A stretch of 35,006 nt of DNA, taken from contig DATJJW010000196.1 in the NCBI GenBank assembly GCA_035491935.1, positions 1 through 35,006 of the forward strand, written 5' to 3'. Positions 25,019-32,732 of the stretch are shown in pieces. The position numbers were made by a program, and so were the translations under genes. The notes under the pieces were generated by a model that worked only from the letters and a program-made list of their open reading frames with translations, was not told where the DNA came from and made no database searches. The stretch comes from DATJJW01 sp035491935. GTDB lineage: Bacteria > Pseudomonadota > Alphaproteobacteria > ATCC43930 > CGMCC-115725. Every line of letters begins with the position of its first letter. Position 1 is the stretch's first letter.

Positions 25019-26152
25019 TCAGGTAACGAGGCCCCGAATGAAGGCCACAACGTGAAGCTGAACGAGATCATTCCAGGTCGCAAACACCATCAGCGTCAGG
25101 ACCAAGGCCAGACCGAGCCTGAATCCGAACTCCTGCGCACGACGGCCGAGCGGCTTACCCATCAACGCCTCAGCGGCATAAAACAGGAGGTGTCCCCCGT
25201 CAAGGATGGGGATCGGAAATAGGTTGATCAAACCCAGATTCACCGACAAAAGCGCCATGAACGAGAGCAAATCGATAAAACCGCCCTGCGCGACCTCGCC
25301 AGAAAGCTTGGCGATGCGCAACGGCCCGCCCAGCTCCTCGGTCGTGCGTGCGCCGATGATCATCTGCCAAACCGCGGTCAAGGTGCCGTCGGTGATCGTC
25401 CAGATCTCCTTGGTCGCCGCCCCCACGGCGGCGATCGGATTGCGCCGCACATAGTTCGAGGCACCACGTCCGACGCCAAGCAGGCCGAAGCTATGGGTAT
25501 TGCCGAAGCGGTCGGTGACCGCCGTGACCCGCGGCACCGCGGTGATCGACAGATCCTGGTTGCCACGCCTGATGCTCATGTGCAGCGGCGTGCCGGTATT
25601 AAGCCGGACGATCTCCTGCACATCCTCGAAGCGATTGATGGTCTGGCCGTCGACCTTGACGAAGACGTCGCCCGGCTTGAGGCCGGCCGCAGCCGCGGCG
25701 CTCTTCGGGTCGACCATCCCGATATCCGGCGGGGTGAACGGTTCGCCGACGGTGGAGAACAACCCGGTCAGGATGATGATGGCGAACAGGAAATTGGCGA
25801 TCGGGCCGGCGGCCGCGATGACGGCGCGCGCCGCTACCGATTTGTGCGGATGGGAAACGGCGCGCTCTTCCTCGGTCATGCGGGAGACGCTGCCGCTCGG
25901 CATCGAGGCGGCATCCTCGTCACCGAACATCCTGACATAGCCGCCCATCGGCAAGGCGCTGACCTTCCAGCGCGTGCCGGCACGATCGAACCAGCCGAAA
26001 AGCTCGGGCCCAAAGCCGATCGAGAACACCTCGACCTTCACACCATTCCAGCGCGCCGCCAGGTAATGCCCCAACTCATGCACGAAGACCAAAACGGAAA
26101 GCACGATGATGAACGGCAGGATATAGCCCACGCCGCCGGTCAGAAAACTCAT
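25019..26152 (-). CDS. rseP: RseP-type site-2 (intramembrane) zinc metalloprotease
   Basis: Cleaves membrane-bound anti-sigma factors and remnant signal peptides inside the inner membrane; key to envelope stress signalling. The 377-residue product has the zinc motif HELGH at 25-29 in the first membrane helix and NLFPIPILDGG at 310-320, whose D318 supplies the third ligand. One PDZ domain lies between (KSAAAAAGLKPGDVFVKVDG), where E. coli RseP has two, as is common in shorter alphaproteobacterial members. An AAAGGA ribosome binding site sits eight bases before the ATG. It lies between dxr and bamA, the normal order, after a 147-base gap with two small inverted repeats. Confidence 0.95.
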   Translation of the reverse strand: MSFLTGGVGYILPFIIVLSVLVFVHELGHYLAARWNGVKVEVFSIGFGPELFGWFDRAGTRWKVSALPMGGYVRMFGDEDAASMPSGSVSRMTEEERAVSHPHKSVAARAVIAAAGPIANFLFAIIILTGLFSTVGEPFTPPDIGMVDPKSAAAAAGLKPGDVFVKVDGQTINRFEDVQEIVRLNTGTPLHMSIRRGNQDLSITAVPRVTAVTDRFGNTHSFGLLGVGRGASNYVRRNPIAAVGAATKEIWTITDGTLTAVWQMIIGARTTEELGGPLRIAKLSGEVAQGGFIDLLSFMALLSVNLGLINLFPIPILDGGHLLFYAAEALMGKPLGRRAQEFGFRLGLALVLTLMVFATWNDLVQLHVVAFIRGLVT

Positions 26153-26205
26153 TCCGTCAATCCTTTCACCACCGCTGCCGTCTCGGATTCCTGCATCCTC
26201 GGGCA

Positions 26206-26231
26206 GGCATACCGCCCCGAGATGGTATGCC
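26206..26231. other. Inverted repeat upstream of rseP
   Basis: GGCATACC (26206-26213) and GGTATGCC (26224-26231) are perfect complements around a 10-base loop, 54-79 bases before the rseP start. A second small dyad, ATTCCC/GGGAAT, lies at 26274-26287 close to the dxr stop. They may form leader hairpins or operator sites for an internal rseP promoter. Confidence 0.4.
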
Positions 26232-26299
26232 CGTCTGCCATCCTATATGCAAATACCTGGCAGCCGAAGCGCCATTCCCGTGGGAATCCGGGCCCTATC

Positions 26300-27532
26300 T
26301 CACATGATCGCGGCTGTTTTATGGCCGTGGCGCGTCGCCGCACCCGAAACGGGACCAAGCGCACCGATCAGCTCGGCCGCGACCTGGCGCGCCCGCGCAT
26401 CGACCGCCAGCACATCGTCGATGCCGGCAAGCGCCGTCACCGGGATGGCGTTCATGCAGCGCTCCACCGTCTCGGCAATATCGAGAAAGCCGATACGGCC
26501 GCCCAGGAATGCTTCGACGGCCACTTCATTGGCGGCATTCAGCACGGTCGGCAGCGAGCCGCCTGCCCGCCCCGCCTCGCGCGCCAGGCGCAATGCCGGG
26601 AAACGTTCGGGGTCCGGCGCCTCGAAGGTCATGGTGGCGAGCTTGGCCAGGTCGAGCTTCGGTACCGGCGCCTCCATACGCGCGGGCCAGGCCAGCGCGT
26701 AGGCGATCGGCGTGCGCATGTCGGGCGAGCCCAACTGCGCCAGCACCGAGCCATCGATATAGCTCACCAGGCTGTGGACCACCGATTGCGGATGCACGAC
26801 GATGTCGATGCGGCTTTCCGGCAGTTGGAACAGGTGATGCGCCTCGATGAGTTCGAGGCCCTTGTTCATCATGGAGGCACTGTCGACCGAAATCTTGGCG
26901 CCCATGCTCCAATTGGGATGCGCCACCGCCTGGGCCGGCGTCATCGCCGCCATGGCAGCACGCTCCAGCGTACGGAACGGACCGCCGGAAGCGGTCAGGA
27001 TAATCTTTTCGATGCCCTCACGGCGGTCGAAATCGAAGACTTGGAAGATCGCATTGTGCTCGCTGTCCACGGGCAGCAGCGTGGCGCCGCTCGCCTTGAC
27101 CTCGGCCATGACGAAATCGCCGCCGCAGACCAGCACTTCCTTGTTGGCCAGGCCGACGATGGCGCCGCGCCGGATCGCGGTCAGCGTCGGCGCCAGACCG
27201 GCAGCACCCACGATCGCCGCCATGACCCAGTCGGCAGGCAACGCTGCCGCATCGATTATGGCCTGGGCGCCCGCCGCAGCCTCGATGCCGGTGCCGGCCA
27301 AGGCCTCCTTCAGCGACGCATAGGCAGCCTCGTCGGCGATCGCCACGAATCGTGCGCGCGTCTCGATCGCCTGGTCGGCGAGCTTGCGCCAGTCGCGGTT
27401 GGCGGTCAGCGCCTCGACGCGATACGCCTCGGGATTGCGGCGCAGGAGGTCGAGGGTACTGCAGCCGATCGATCCCGTGGAACCGAGGACCGTCACGGAA
27501 CGCTGACCGGAAGATGAGCCTGCTAATGCCAT
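26300..27532 (-). CDS. dxr: 1-deoxy-D-xylulose 5-phosphate reductoisomerase
   Basis: Converts DXP to MEP with NADPH, the committed step of the non-mevalonate isoprenoid pathway that feeds UppS. The 410-residue product has the NADPH loop GSTGSIG at 17-23, NKE at 130-132, and metal ligands D156 and E158 in PVDSEHNAIFQ with E227 in MMNKGLELIE. The flexible-loop segment HPNWSMGAKISVDSASMMNKG is intact. The C-terminal helical domain ends in a short basic tail. Its ATG overlaps the cdsA 3' end by 10 bases, so the two are coupled. Confidence 0.96.
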   Translation of the reverse strand: MALAGSSSGQRSVTVLGSTGSIGCSTLDLLRRNPEAYRVEALTANRDWRKLADQAIETRARFVAIADEAAYASLKEALAGTGIEAAAGAQAIIDAAALPADWVMAAIVGAAGLAPTLTAIRRGAIVGLANKEVLVCGGDFVMAEVKASGATLLPVDSEHNAIFQVFDFDRREGIEKIILTASGGPFRTLERAAMAAMTPAQAVAHPNWSMGAKISVDSASMMNKGLELIEAHHLFQLPESRIDIVVHPQSVVHSLVSYIDGSVLAQLGSPDMRTPIAYALAWPARMEAPVPKLDLAKLATMTFEAPDPERFPALRLAREAGRAGGSLPTVLNAANEVAVEAFLGGRIGFLDIAETVERCMNAIPVTALAGIDDVLAVDARARQVAAELIGALGPVSGAATRHGHKTAAIM

Positions 27533-28437
27533 GTCAGTATATTAACCCCTGTGGCGAGACTGAAGAGCCCGACGGCGGCCACCACTGCCAACATGCCGTC
27601 GAGCCTATCCAGAAGTCCGCCATGCCCTGGTATCAGCGTGCTCGAATCCTTCACACCAAACCGGCGTTTCGCAAAGGATTCCGCGATGTCGCCCGCTTGT
27701 TCGATGACGGCCAGGGCACCGCTCAATATGCAGGTTTGCCACCAATGATCGGGCGCGGTCAACCAGCCCGTCACCACGCCGACGATCATCGCCGCCACGA
27801 CGCCGCCCAAGAGACCCGACCAAGTCTTGTTCGGGCTGATGCGCGGCGCCAGCTTTGGGCCGCCGATCGTGCGCCCGGCGGCATAGGCGGCGGTATCGAT
27901 GGTCCAGACCAGTGCCAGGATCCAGCCGATCGTCGCACGCCCGATATGGGGCGTGTCGCGCAGGGCCACAAAGGCGATGCAAGGCAGCACGACCCAGATC
28001 ATCCCGGCCAAGGCCCAGCGGGACAGTACCGGCACATGACGCAGCGAACGGGCGATCAGCACCGCCCCGACGATATCGATAATCACGCCCAGCCAGATTG
28101 CGACGAAACCCGCGATCAGTACCGAGACGGCGGCCAGGAGGATGGCCAGCAGCGCGTTGACCCGGTTGGCCGGCCGGTCGATCAGCCGTGCCCATTCCCA
28201 GGCCATGCCGCCTGACGCAGCCGCGACCAATAGCGTCAGCCAAGGCGTGCCGAGCCAAGTGGCGCCCAGCACGATCGGAATGAGCACGATGGCGGAAACG
28301 ACCCGGCGCCGGAACATAGCCGAGTCGATGCTCGGCTTATCGTCCGGTGGCGGGGGCGATGGCGGCGCCTCAGCGCCGATTGCTGACGGTGGTGGCGCCA
28401 AACCGGCGGTCCCGGCTGTGATATTCACGGATCGCAT
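27523..28437 (-). CDS. cdsA: Phosphatidate cytidylyltransferase
   Basis: Makes CDP-diacylglycerol from phosphatidic acid and CTP, the branch point of phospholipid synthesis; an inner-membrane enzyme with several helices. The CdsA signature is complete near the C-terminus (SFAKRRFGVKD, then IPGHGGLLDRLDG). The start is uncertain. An ATG at 28437 gives 304 residues with a proline-rich N-terminal extension overlapping uppS by 68 bases. A GTG at 28428 has a better-spaced GGAAG. An ATG at 28317 would begin at MFRRRVVSAIVLIPIVLG, the classical family start, but has no ribosome binding site. The 3' end overlaps dxr by 10 bases. Confidence 0.92.
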   Translation of the reverse strand: MRSVNITAGTAGLAPPPSAIGAEAPPSPPPPDDKPSIDSAMFRRRVVSAIVLIPIVLGATWLGTPWLTLLVAAASGGMAWEWARLIDRPANRVNALLAILLAAVSVLIAGFVAIWLGVIIDIVGAVLIARSLRHVPVLSRWALAGMIWVVLPCIAFVALRDTPHIGRATIGWILALVWTIDTAAYAAGRTIGGPKLAPRISPNKTWSGLLGGVVAAMIVGVVTGWLTAPDHWWQTCILSGALAVIEQAGDIAESFAKRRFGVKDSSTLIPGHGGLLDRLDGMLAVVAAVGLFSLATGVNILTWH

Positions 28438-29113
28438 CTTCCAAATCACTTTGGGAGAAATCCGGCCACAACCTGTCGATAAAGATCAATTCGGAATATG
28501 CCGTCTGCCATAGCAGGAAATTGCTGATGCGCAGCTCGCCGCTGGTACGGATCAGGATGTCCGGATCCGGCACGTCGGCGGTGAACAGGTATTGCGAGAA
28601 CACCGATTCGTCGATGTTGTCGGCATCCAACTCCTGATTCTGGGCCGCCTTGGCGATATGCCGGGCGGCCTGCACGATCTCGTCGCGTCCGCCATAGGAC
28701 AGCGCCACCGTCATGATCAGGCGGGTGTTGCCGGATGTAAGCGTCTCGGCATAATCGATGAGGGAGACGACCTCCTTGGGCAGGCGATGGCGCTGGCCGA
28801 TGATGCGCAGGCGCACGCCCTCCGAATGCAGCTCGGCGATCTCCTTGCGCAGGAAGTAGCGCAACAAGCCCATGAGCCTGCTGACCTCGGCCGGCGAGCG
28901 CTTCCAGTTCTCGGTCGAGAAGCCGAACAGCGTGAGATAGGGCAAGCCCAACTCAAGTGCGGCGCTCACTGTGCGGCGCACGGCCTCCACACCCTGGCGA
29001 TGCCCGAGCAAGCGCGGCAAGCCGCGCGCCTTGGCCCAGCGACCATTGCCATCCATGATGATAGCAATGTGCTTCGGCATCTCTCTGCCTGTGGGCGCGC
29101 CGGTCATCCTCAT
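28370..29113 (-). CDS. uppS: Undecaprenyl diphosphate synthase (cis-prenyltransferase)
   Basis: Extends farnesyl diphosphate with isopentenyl diphosphate to the C55 carrier used for peptidoglycan and O-antigen building. The 247-residue product has IAIIMDGNGRWAKARG with catalytic D21, LFGFSTENWKRS, and the C-terminal block RTSGELRISNFLLWQTAYSE. All belong to the Z-type prenyltransferases. The ATG at 29113 overlaps the last base of the frr stop (TGATG); a TTG just before it and further in-frame ATGs down to the one preceding PKHIAIIMDG are alternatives. It lies between frr and cdsA, the standard order. Confidence 0.95.
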   Translation of the reverse strand: MRMTGAPTGREMPKHIAIIMDGNGRWAKARGLPRLLGHRQGVEAVRRTVSAALELGLPYLTLFGFSTENWKRSPAEVSRLMGLLRYFLRKEIAELHSEGVRLRIIGQRHRLPKEVVSLIDYAETLTSGNTRLIMTVALSYGGRDEIVQAARHIAKAAQNQELDADNIDESVFSQYLFTADVPDPDILIRTSGELRISNFLLWQTAYSELIFIDRLWPDFSQSDLEDAIREYHSRDRRFGATTVSNRR

Positions 29114-29670
29114 CAAACCTGCAAGATTTCCTTGTCCTTGGCGACGTTGGCTTCATCGACTTTCTTGATGAGGTCGTCGGTCAAGCCCTGGATTTCGGTC
29201 TGCAGGCGACGCTGCTCGTCCTGGGAGATCTCGCCATCCTTCTCCTGCTTCTTCAGCGTGTCGAGCCCATCGCGCCGAACGTTGCGGATCGAGACCCGCG
29301 CCTGCTCGGCATATTTGGCCGCGACCTTGACCAGCTCCTTACGGCGCTCCTCGTTCAGATCGGGAATCGGCACGCGCACCATCTGGCCGTCCGATTGCGG
29401 GTTGAGGCCGAGGCCGGCATCGCGAATCGCCTTCTCCACCGCCTTGACCATGCCCTTGTCCCAAACCTGCACCACGATCATGCGCGGCTCCGGCACATTG
29501 ATCGTGCCGCATTGATTGAGCGGCATCACGTTGCCATAGGCCTCGACCTGGACCGGATCGAGCAGGCTCGCCGATGCGCGGCCAGTGCGCAGGCCGGCAA
29601 ATTCCTTTTTGAGGACTTCGAGAGCGCCATCCATACGCCGGCGCAGGTCCTTGGTAAGCGTATCCGCCAC
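29113..29670 (-). CDS. frr: Ribosome recycling factor
   Basis: Splits post-termination ribosomes together with EF-G. The 185-residue length is exact for the family. The N-terminal helix has KDLRRRMDGALEVLKKEFAGLRTGRASASLLDPVQVEAYG, quoted here only as key landmarks RTGRAS and LLDPVQVEAYG. Domain II follows with PLNQCGTINVPEPR. The C-terminal helices contain RVPIPDLNEERRKELVK and SIRNVRRDGLD. It lies 24 bases after pyrH and overlaps uppS by one base; pyrH-frr pairing is universal in proteobacteria. Confidence 0.97.
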   Translation of the reverse strand: MADTLTKDLRRRMDGALEVLKKEFAGLRTGRASASLLDPVQVEAYGNVMPLNQCGTINVPEPRMIVVQVWDKGMVKAVEKAIRDAGLGLNPQSDGQMVRVPIPDLNEERRKELVKVAAKYAEQARVSIRNVRRDGLDTLKKQEKDGEISQDEQRRLQTEIQGLTDDLIKKVDEANVAKDKEILQV

Positions 29671-29694
29671 GGGGTTACCTCTGATCGCGAGTGT

Positions 29695-30414
29695 TCAGTC
29701 GGTGATAATGGTGTACAAGCCCTCGCCCCGTACCACCTCGGCAAAGGCGCCGGGACGAAGCAGCGAGAACACCAATATCGGAATGCTGTTCTCGCGCGCC
29801 AAGCTGATGGCGGATGCATCCATCACTTTCAGGTCGCGCGATAGGACTTCCAGGTAGCTCAGCCGGTCATAGCGCGTCGCATCCGGCACCTTCTTGGGAT
29901 CGGCACTGTAGACGCCATCGACCTTAGTCGCCTTGAGCATGGCATCGCAATTCATCTCCGAGGCTCGCAGCGCGGCGGCCGTATCGGTGGTGAAGAACGG
30001 ATTACCGGTGCCGGCGGCGAAGATCACCACCCGGCCCTTCTCCATATGGCGCACCGCCCGGCGGCGGATATAAGGTTCGCAGACCGATTGCATGTTGATG
30101 GCCGAAAGCACGCGGGTCGGGATGCCCCGGCTTTCCAGTGCCGACTGCATGGCCAGCGCGTTGATGACCGTAGCCAGCATGCCCATGTTGTCCGCGTTCG
30201 AGCGGTCCATGCCGGCAGCAGCGCCGGAGACGCCGCGGAAGATGTTGCCGCCGCCGATGACCAGGCAGACCTGCACACCATTCTCGCTGACCGACCTGAT
30301 TTCCTGTCCAATGCGCGCGATGATGTCTGGATCGAGACCGAATTCGCGGTCGCCCATCAGCGCTTCACCCGAGAGCTTGAGCAGGACGCGCCGATAGATC
30401 GGTTCGGAACCCAT
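29695..30414 (-). CDS. pyrH: Uridylate kinase
   Basis: Phosphorylates UMP to UDP for nucleotide and UDP-sugar supply; a hexameric amino-acid-kinase-fold enzyme. The 239-residue product starts at the ATG at 30414, preceded by a strong AAGGAG about ten bases upstream; the frame is open to 30537 but the extra residues are not family-like. Landmarks are YRRVLLKLSGEAL, VIGGGNIFRG, NADNMGMLAT, RRAVRHMEKGRVVIF, GTGNPFFTTDTAA and KATKVDGVYSADPKK. It appears to head the long envelope operon, since a tsf terminator and a possible promoter lie upstream. Confidence 0.97.
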   Translation of the reverse strand: MGSEPIYRRVLLKLSGEALMGDREFGLDPDIIARIGQEIRSVSENGVQVCLVIGGGNIFRGVSGAAAGMDRSNADNMGMLATVINALAMQSALESRGIPTRVLSAINMQSVCEPYIRRRAVRHMEKGRVVIFAAGTGNPFFTTDTAAALRASEMNCDAMLKATKVDGVYSADPKKVPDATRYDRLSYLEVLSRDLKVMDASAISLARENSIPILVFSLLRPGAFAEVVRGEGLYTIITD

Positions 30415-30451
30415 AAGCCGCGCTCTCCTTAAGATCGACCTGAATTGGTCA

Positions 30452-30480
30452 CTGATACTGTGCGCCTTCGCCGGATGCAA
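30452..30480 (-). promoter_or_regulatory. Weak candidate promoter for pyrH
   Basis: On the minus strand TTGCAT (30475-30480) and TATCAG (30452-30457) are separated by 17 bases, about 40 bases before the pyrH ATG. The match to the sigma-70 consensus is only moderate (three and four of six). Its position after the tsf terminator makes a promoter here expected. Confidence 0.3.
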
Positions 30481-30558
30481 TGGCGCGCAAGTGGCCTTTG
30501 GAAGATATGTGGCGAACCAACACTCTTCCAGCGCCAAGGTTCAACGAGAAAAAGACGA

Positions 30559-30601
30559 AATCAAGGCGCCGGACACCGGCCGGTGATACGGCGCCTTGAT
30601 T
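30559..30601 (-). terminator. Terminator of the rpsB-tsf operon
   Basis: AATCAAGGCGCCG pairs with its exact complement to give a 13-bp stem. The loop contains a second palindrome, CACCGGCCGGTG. On the minus strand the hairpin is followed by a T-rich run (CTTTTTCTC). It begins 25 bases after the tsf stop, a good intrinsic terminator. Confidence 0.88.
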
Positions 30602-30626
30602 GTCGTCGGAAAGCCGGGCTTGGGGT

Positions 30627-31553
30627 TCAGCTCTTCAGGGTCGCGGCGACCTCAGCGGCGAAATCCTGGGTCTCCTTCTCGATGCCGTCGCCCAACACGT
30701 AGCGGACGAAGCCCGTGAGCTGGATCGGCTTGCCGGCCTGCTTGGCGGCATTCTCGACGACCTTGGAGATCTTGGTCTCGCCGTCGATGACATAGACCTG
30801 CTCCAGCAGCACCACTTCCTCGTAGTACTTGCGCAGACGACCTTCGACCATCTTGTTGATGATGTCCTCCGGCTTGCCCGAAGCGCGGGCCTGCTCCTTG
30901 AGCACGTCGCGCTCGCGGTCGAGCGAGCCCTGGTCGACCGCCTTGACGTCGAGGAAGAGCGGCGAGGCCGCGGCCACATGCATGGCGAGCTGCTTGCCCA
31001 GCGCCTGCAACGCGGCATTGTCGGCCTCCGACTCGAGCGCGACGAGCACGCCGATCTTGCCAAGGCCCGGAGTCAGCGCATTGTGGACATAAGCTACGAC
31101 GGCGCCCTTGCCGACTTCCAGGCGCTTGGCCCGGCGTAGGTTCATGTTCTCGCCGATGGTGGCGACGAGATGGGTCAAGTGCTCCTGCGTCGTCTGGCCG
31201 AGCGCCGGCAGGCTGGCATTCTTCAGCGCCTCGACATCCTCGCCAACGCTGAGCGCCGCCTCGGTCACGGCGGTGACCAGGCCCTGGAACTTGTCGTTGC
31301 GCGCGACGAAGTCGGTCTCGGCATTGACCTCGACCGCCGCACCCACGGTGCCCTTGGTGGTCACACCGACCAGCCCCTCGGCAGCGACGCGGCCGGCCTT
31401 CTTGGCAGCGGCCGACAGGCCCTTCTTACGCAACCAATCGACAGCACCCTCGAGATCGCCCGCGGTCTCGCCCAGAGCCCGCTTGCAATCCATCATGCCA
31501 GCACCCGTCTTCTCGCGCAGTTCCTTGACCAGCGCCGCGGTAATCTCCGCCAT
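30627..31553 (-). CDS. tsf: Elongation factor Ts
   Basis: Nucleotide-exchange factor for EF-Tu. The 308-residue product has the UBA-like N-terminal domain (LVKELREKTGAGMMDCKRAL) and the EF-Tu-contacting TDFVARN at 80-86. The core domain follows with a coiled-coil insertion, and the C-terminal motif DGETKISKVVENAAKQ is present. The second UBA-contact signature EVNAETDFV is perfect. It lies 126 bases after rpsB with an attenuator-like hairpin between, and a strong terminator follows. Confidence 0.97.
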   Translation of the reverse strand: MAEITAALVKELREKTGAGMMDCKRALGETAGDLEGAVDWLRKKGLSAAAKKAGRVAAEGLVGVTTKGTVGAAVEVNAETDFVARNDKFQGLVTAVTEAALSVGEDVEALKNASLPALGQTTQEHLTHLVATIGENMNLRRAKRLEVGKGAVVAYVHNALTPGLGKIGVLVALESEADNAALQALGKQLAMHVAAASPLFLDVKAVDQGSLDRERDVLKEQARASGKPEDIINKMVEGRLRKYYEEVVLLEQVYVIDGETKISKVVENAAKQAGKPIQLTGFVRYVLGDGIEKETQDFAAEVAATLKS

Positions 31554-31594
31554 CGATCGTCTCCTGATTGGCTTCGGGGTCGTCCCACCCCGTT

Positions 31595-31632
31595 TAAAAA
31601 CAAGGCGTCGGCCGCCTTATGGCAGCCGACGC
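31595..31632 (-). terminator. Attenuator-like hairpin between rpsB and tsf
   Basis: GCGTCGGC (31605-31612) pairs with GCCGACGC (31625-31632), with a small GCC/GGC stem in the loop. On the minus strand CTTGTTTTTA follows, a credible T-tract. It lies about 48 bases after the rpsB stop and so could end part of the transcripts, giving more S2 than EF-Ts message, or be an RNA-processing site. Confidence 0.65.
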
Positions 31633-31679
31633 TTTCAAAAAAATGACCGTCCCTCGAAAGGGCCCGGAACCGAGGAAGC

Positions 31680-32483
31680 TTAGGCGTGCGCCTCGGTGGG
31701 GGCCTCGCCCTCGAGCACCTCGGCGGGGGCGGCGTTCTCGGAATCGAGCTCCTCGGTGATCTCCTCGGCTTCGCCGATATCGACGCCCGAAGCGGTCAGC
31801 TCGGCCTGGATGCCCGAAAGCACGGCGTTCGACATCAGGTCGCAATAGAGATGGATGGCGCGCATCGCATCGTCATTGCCCGGGATCGGGAAGGCGATGT
31901 GCTCGGGCGACGAGTTGCTGTCGATCACGGCGATGACCGGGATGTTCAGCTTGGTCGCCTCCTCGATCGCGATCTTTTCCTTGTTGGTGTCGATCACGAA
32001 GATCAGGTCCGGCAGGCCGCCCATCTCCTTGATGCCGCCCAGCGCGCGCTCCAGATTGTCGCGCTGACGGGTCAGCTCGAGCAGCTCGCGCTTGGTGATG
32101 CCGGCCGGCTGGTTGACCCGCTCCTCGAGCTCACGCAGGCGCTTGATCGACAGGCTGATCGTCTTGAAGTTGGTGAGCATGCCGCCCAGCCAACGATGGT
32201 TGACGAAGTACTGGCCGCAGCGGCGGGCAGCGGCCGCGATCGGCTCCTGCGCTTGGCGCTTGGTGCCGACGAAGAGAACGCGGCCACCGGCGGCGACCGT
32301 GTTGCGGACCTGCTCCAGCGCGCGATGCAGCAGCGGGGCGGTCTGCTCCAGGTCGATGATGTGCACGTTGTTGCGCACGCCGAACAGATACGGCTGCATG
32401 CGCGGGTTCCAACGACGGGTGTGATGGCCGAAATGCACACCGGCTTCGAGCAGCTGGCGGATGGTGAAGGCAGGTAGAGTCAC
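31680..32483 (-). CDS. rpsB: 30S ribosomal protein S2
   Basis: Small-subunit protein bound at the head-body junction. The 267-residue product begins with GTG (VTLPAFTIRQLLEAG), supported by AAAAGGA nine bases upstream. The frame is open to an ATG at 32585, but that leader segment is not S2-like. Family blocks are GVHFGHHTRRWNPRM, HIIDLEQT, FVGTKRQAQ, VNHRWLGGMLTN and IPVIAVIDSNSSP. The last 35 residues form an acidic glutamate/alanine-rich tail, a feature of alphaproteobacterial S2. It heads the rpsB-tsf operon with its own promoter about 150 bases upstream. Confidence 0.97.
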   Translation of the reverse strand: MTLPAFTIRQLLEAGVHFGHHTRRWNPRMQPYLFGVRNNVHIIDLEQTAPLLHRALEQVRNTVAAGGRVLFVGTKRQAQEPIAAAARRCGQYFVNHRWLGGMLTNFKTISLSIKRLRELEERVNQPAGITKRELLELTRQRDNLERALGGIKEMGGLPDLIFVIDTNKEKIAIEEATKLNIPVIAVIDSNSSPEHIAFPIPGNDDAMRAIHLYCDLMSNAVLSGIQAELTASGVDIGEAEEITEELDSENAAPAEVLEGEAPTEAHA

Positions 32484-32627
32484 GGCGTAAAATCCTTTTC
32501 CGGTTGAGCCGCCATGGAACAATGACACCCGGGGACCATCCCCGTGCACCGGAGCCTGCAAGACCGAAATCCGCGGCTGCCCCATGTGAGAATTGCCGCG
32601 CCCCTCGAAAAGAAGGGCACGCGACGG

Positions 32628-32665
32628 GGCAGGGTTTATAGCGAGCGCCCTGCCGATGCAAGCAA
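32628..32665 (-). promoter_or_regulatory. Probable rpsB promoter with overlapping dyad
   Basis: On the minus strand GCTATAAA (with -10 TATAAA at 32635-32640) is preceded by CTTGCAT; the -35 could be TTGCAT with a 15-base spacer or TTGCTT with 19. Around the -10 box GGCAGGG (32628-32634) and CCCTGCC (32648-32654) form a perfect 7-bp inverted repeat with a 13-base spacer, which could be an operator. Transcription from here gives a leader of about 145 bases with room for autoregulatory structure. Confidence 0.5.
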
Positions 32666-32732
32666 AACCGGGCGATATCGATGCAATGCAGACCGTCTTG
32701 GCCGGCTATGACGACTTAAGGGAAAAGCCGAA

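Noticed and set aside
25493..27517. A 674-codon open frame on the + strand across rseP and dxr
   Set aside because: It is antisense to two clearly recognisable genes, has arginine/histidine/glycine-rich composition and no domain; long antisense frames are expected in GC-rich DNA.
32484..32585. Upstream ATG (32585) for rpsB
   Set aside because: The 34 additional residues do not resemble S2, while GTG at 32483 has AAAAGGA at correct spacing and gives the conserved N-terminus.
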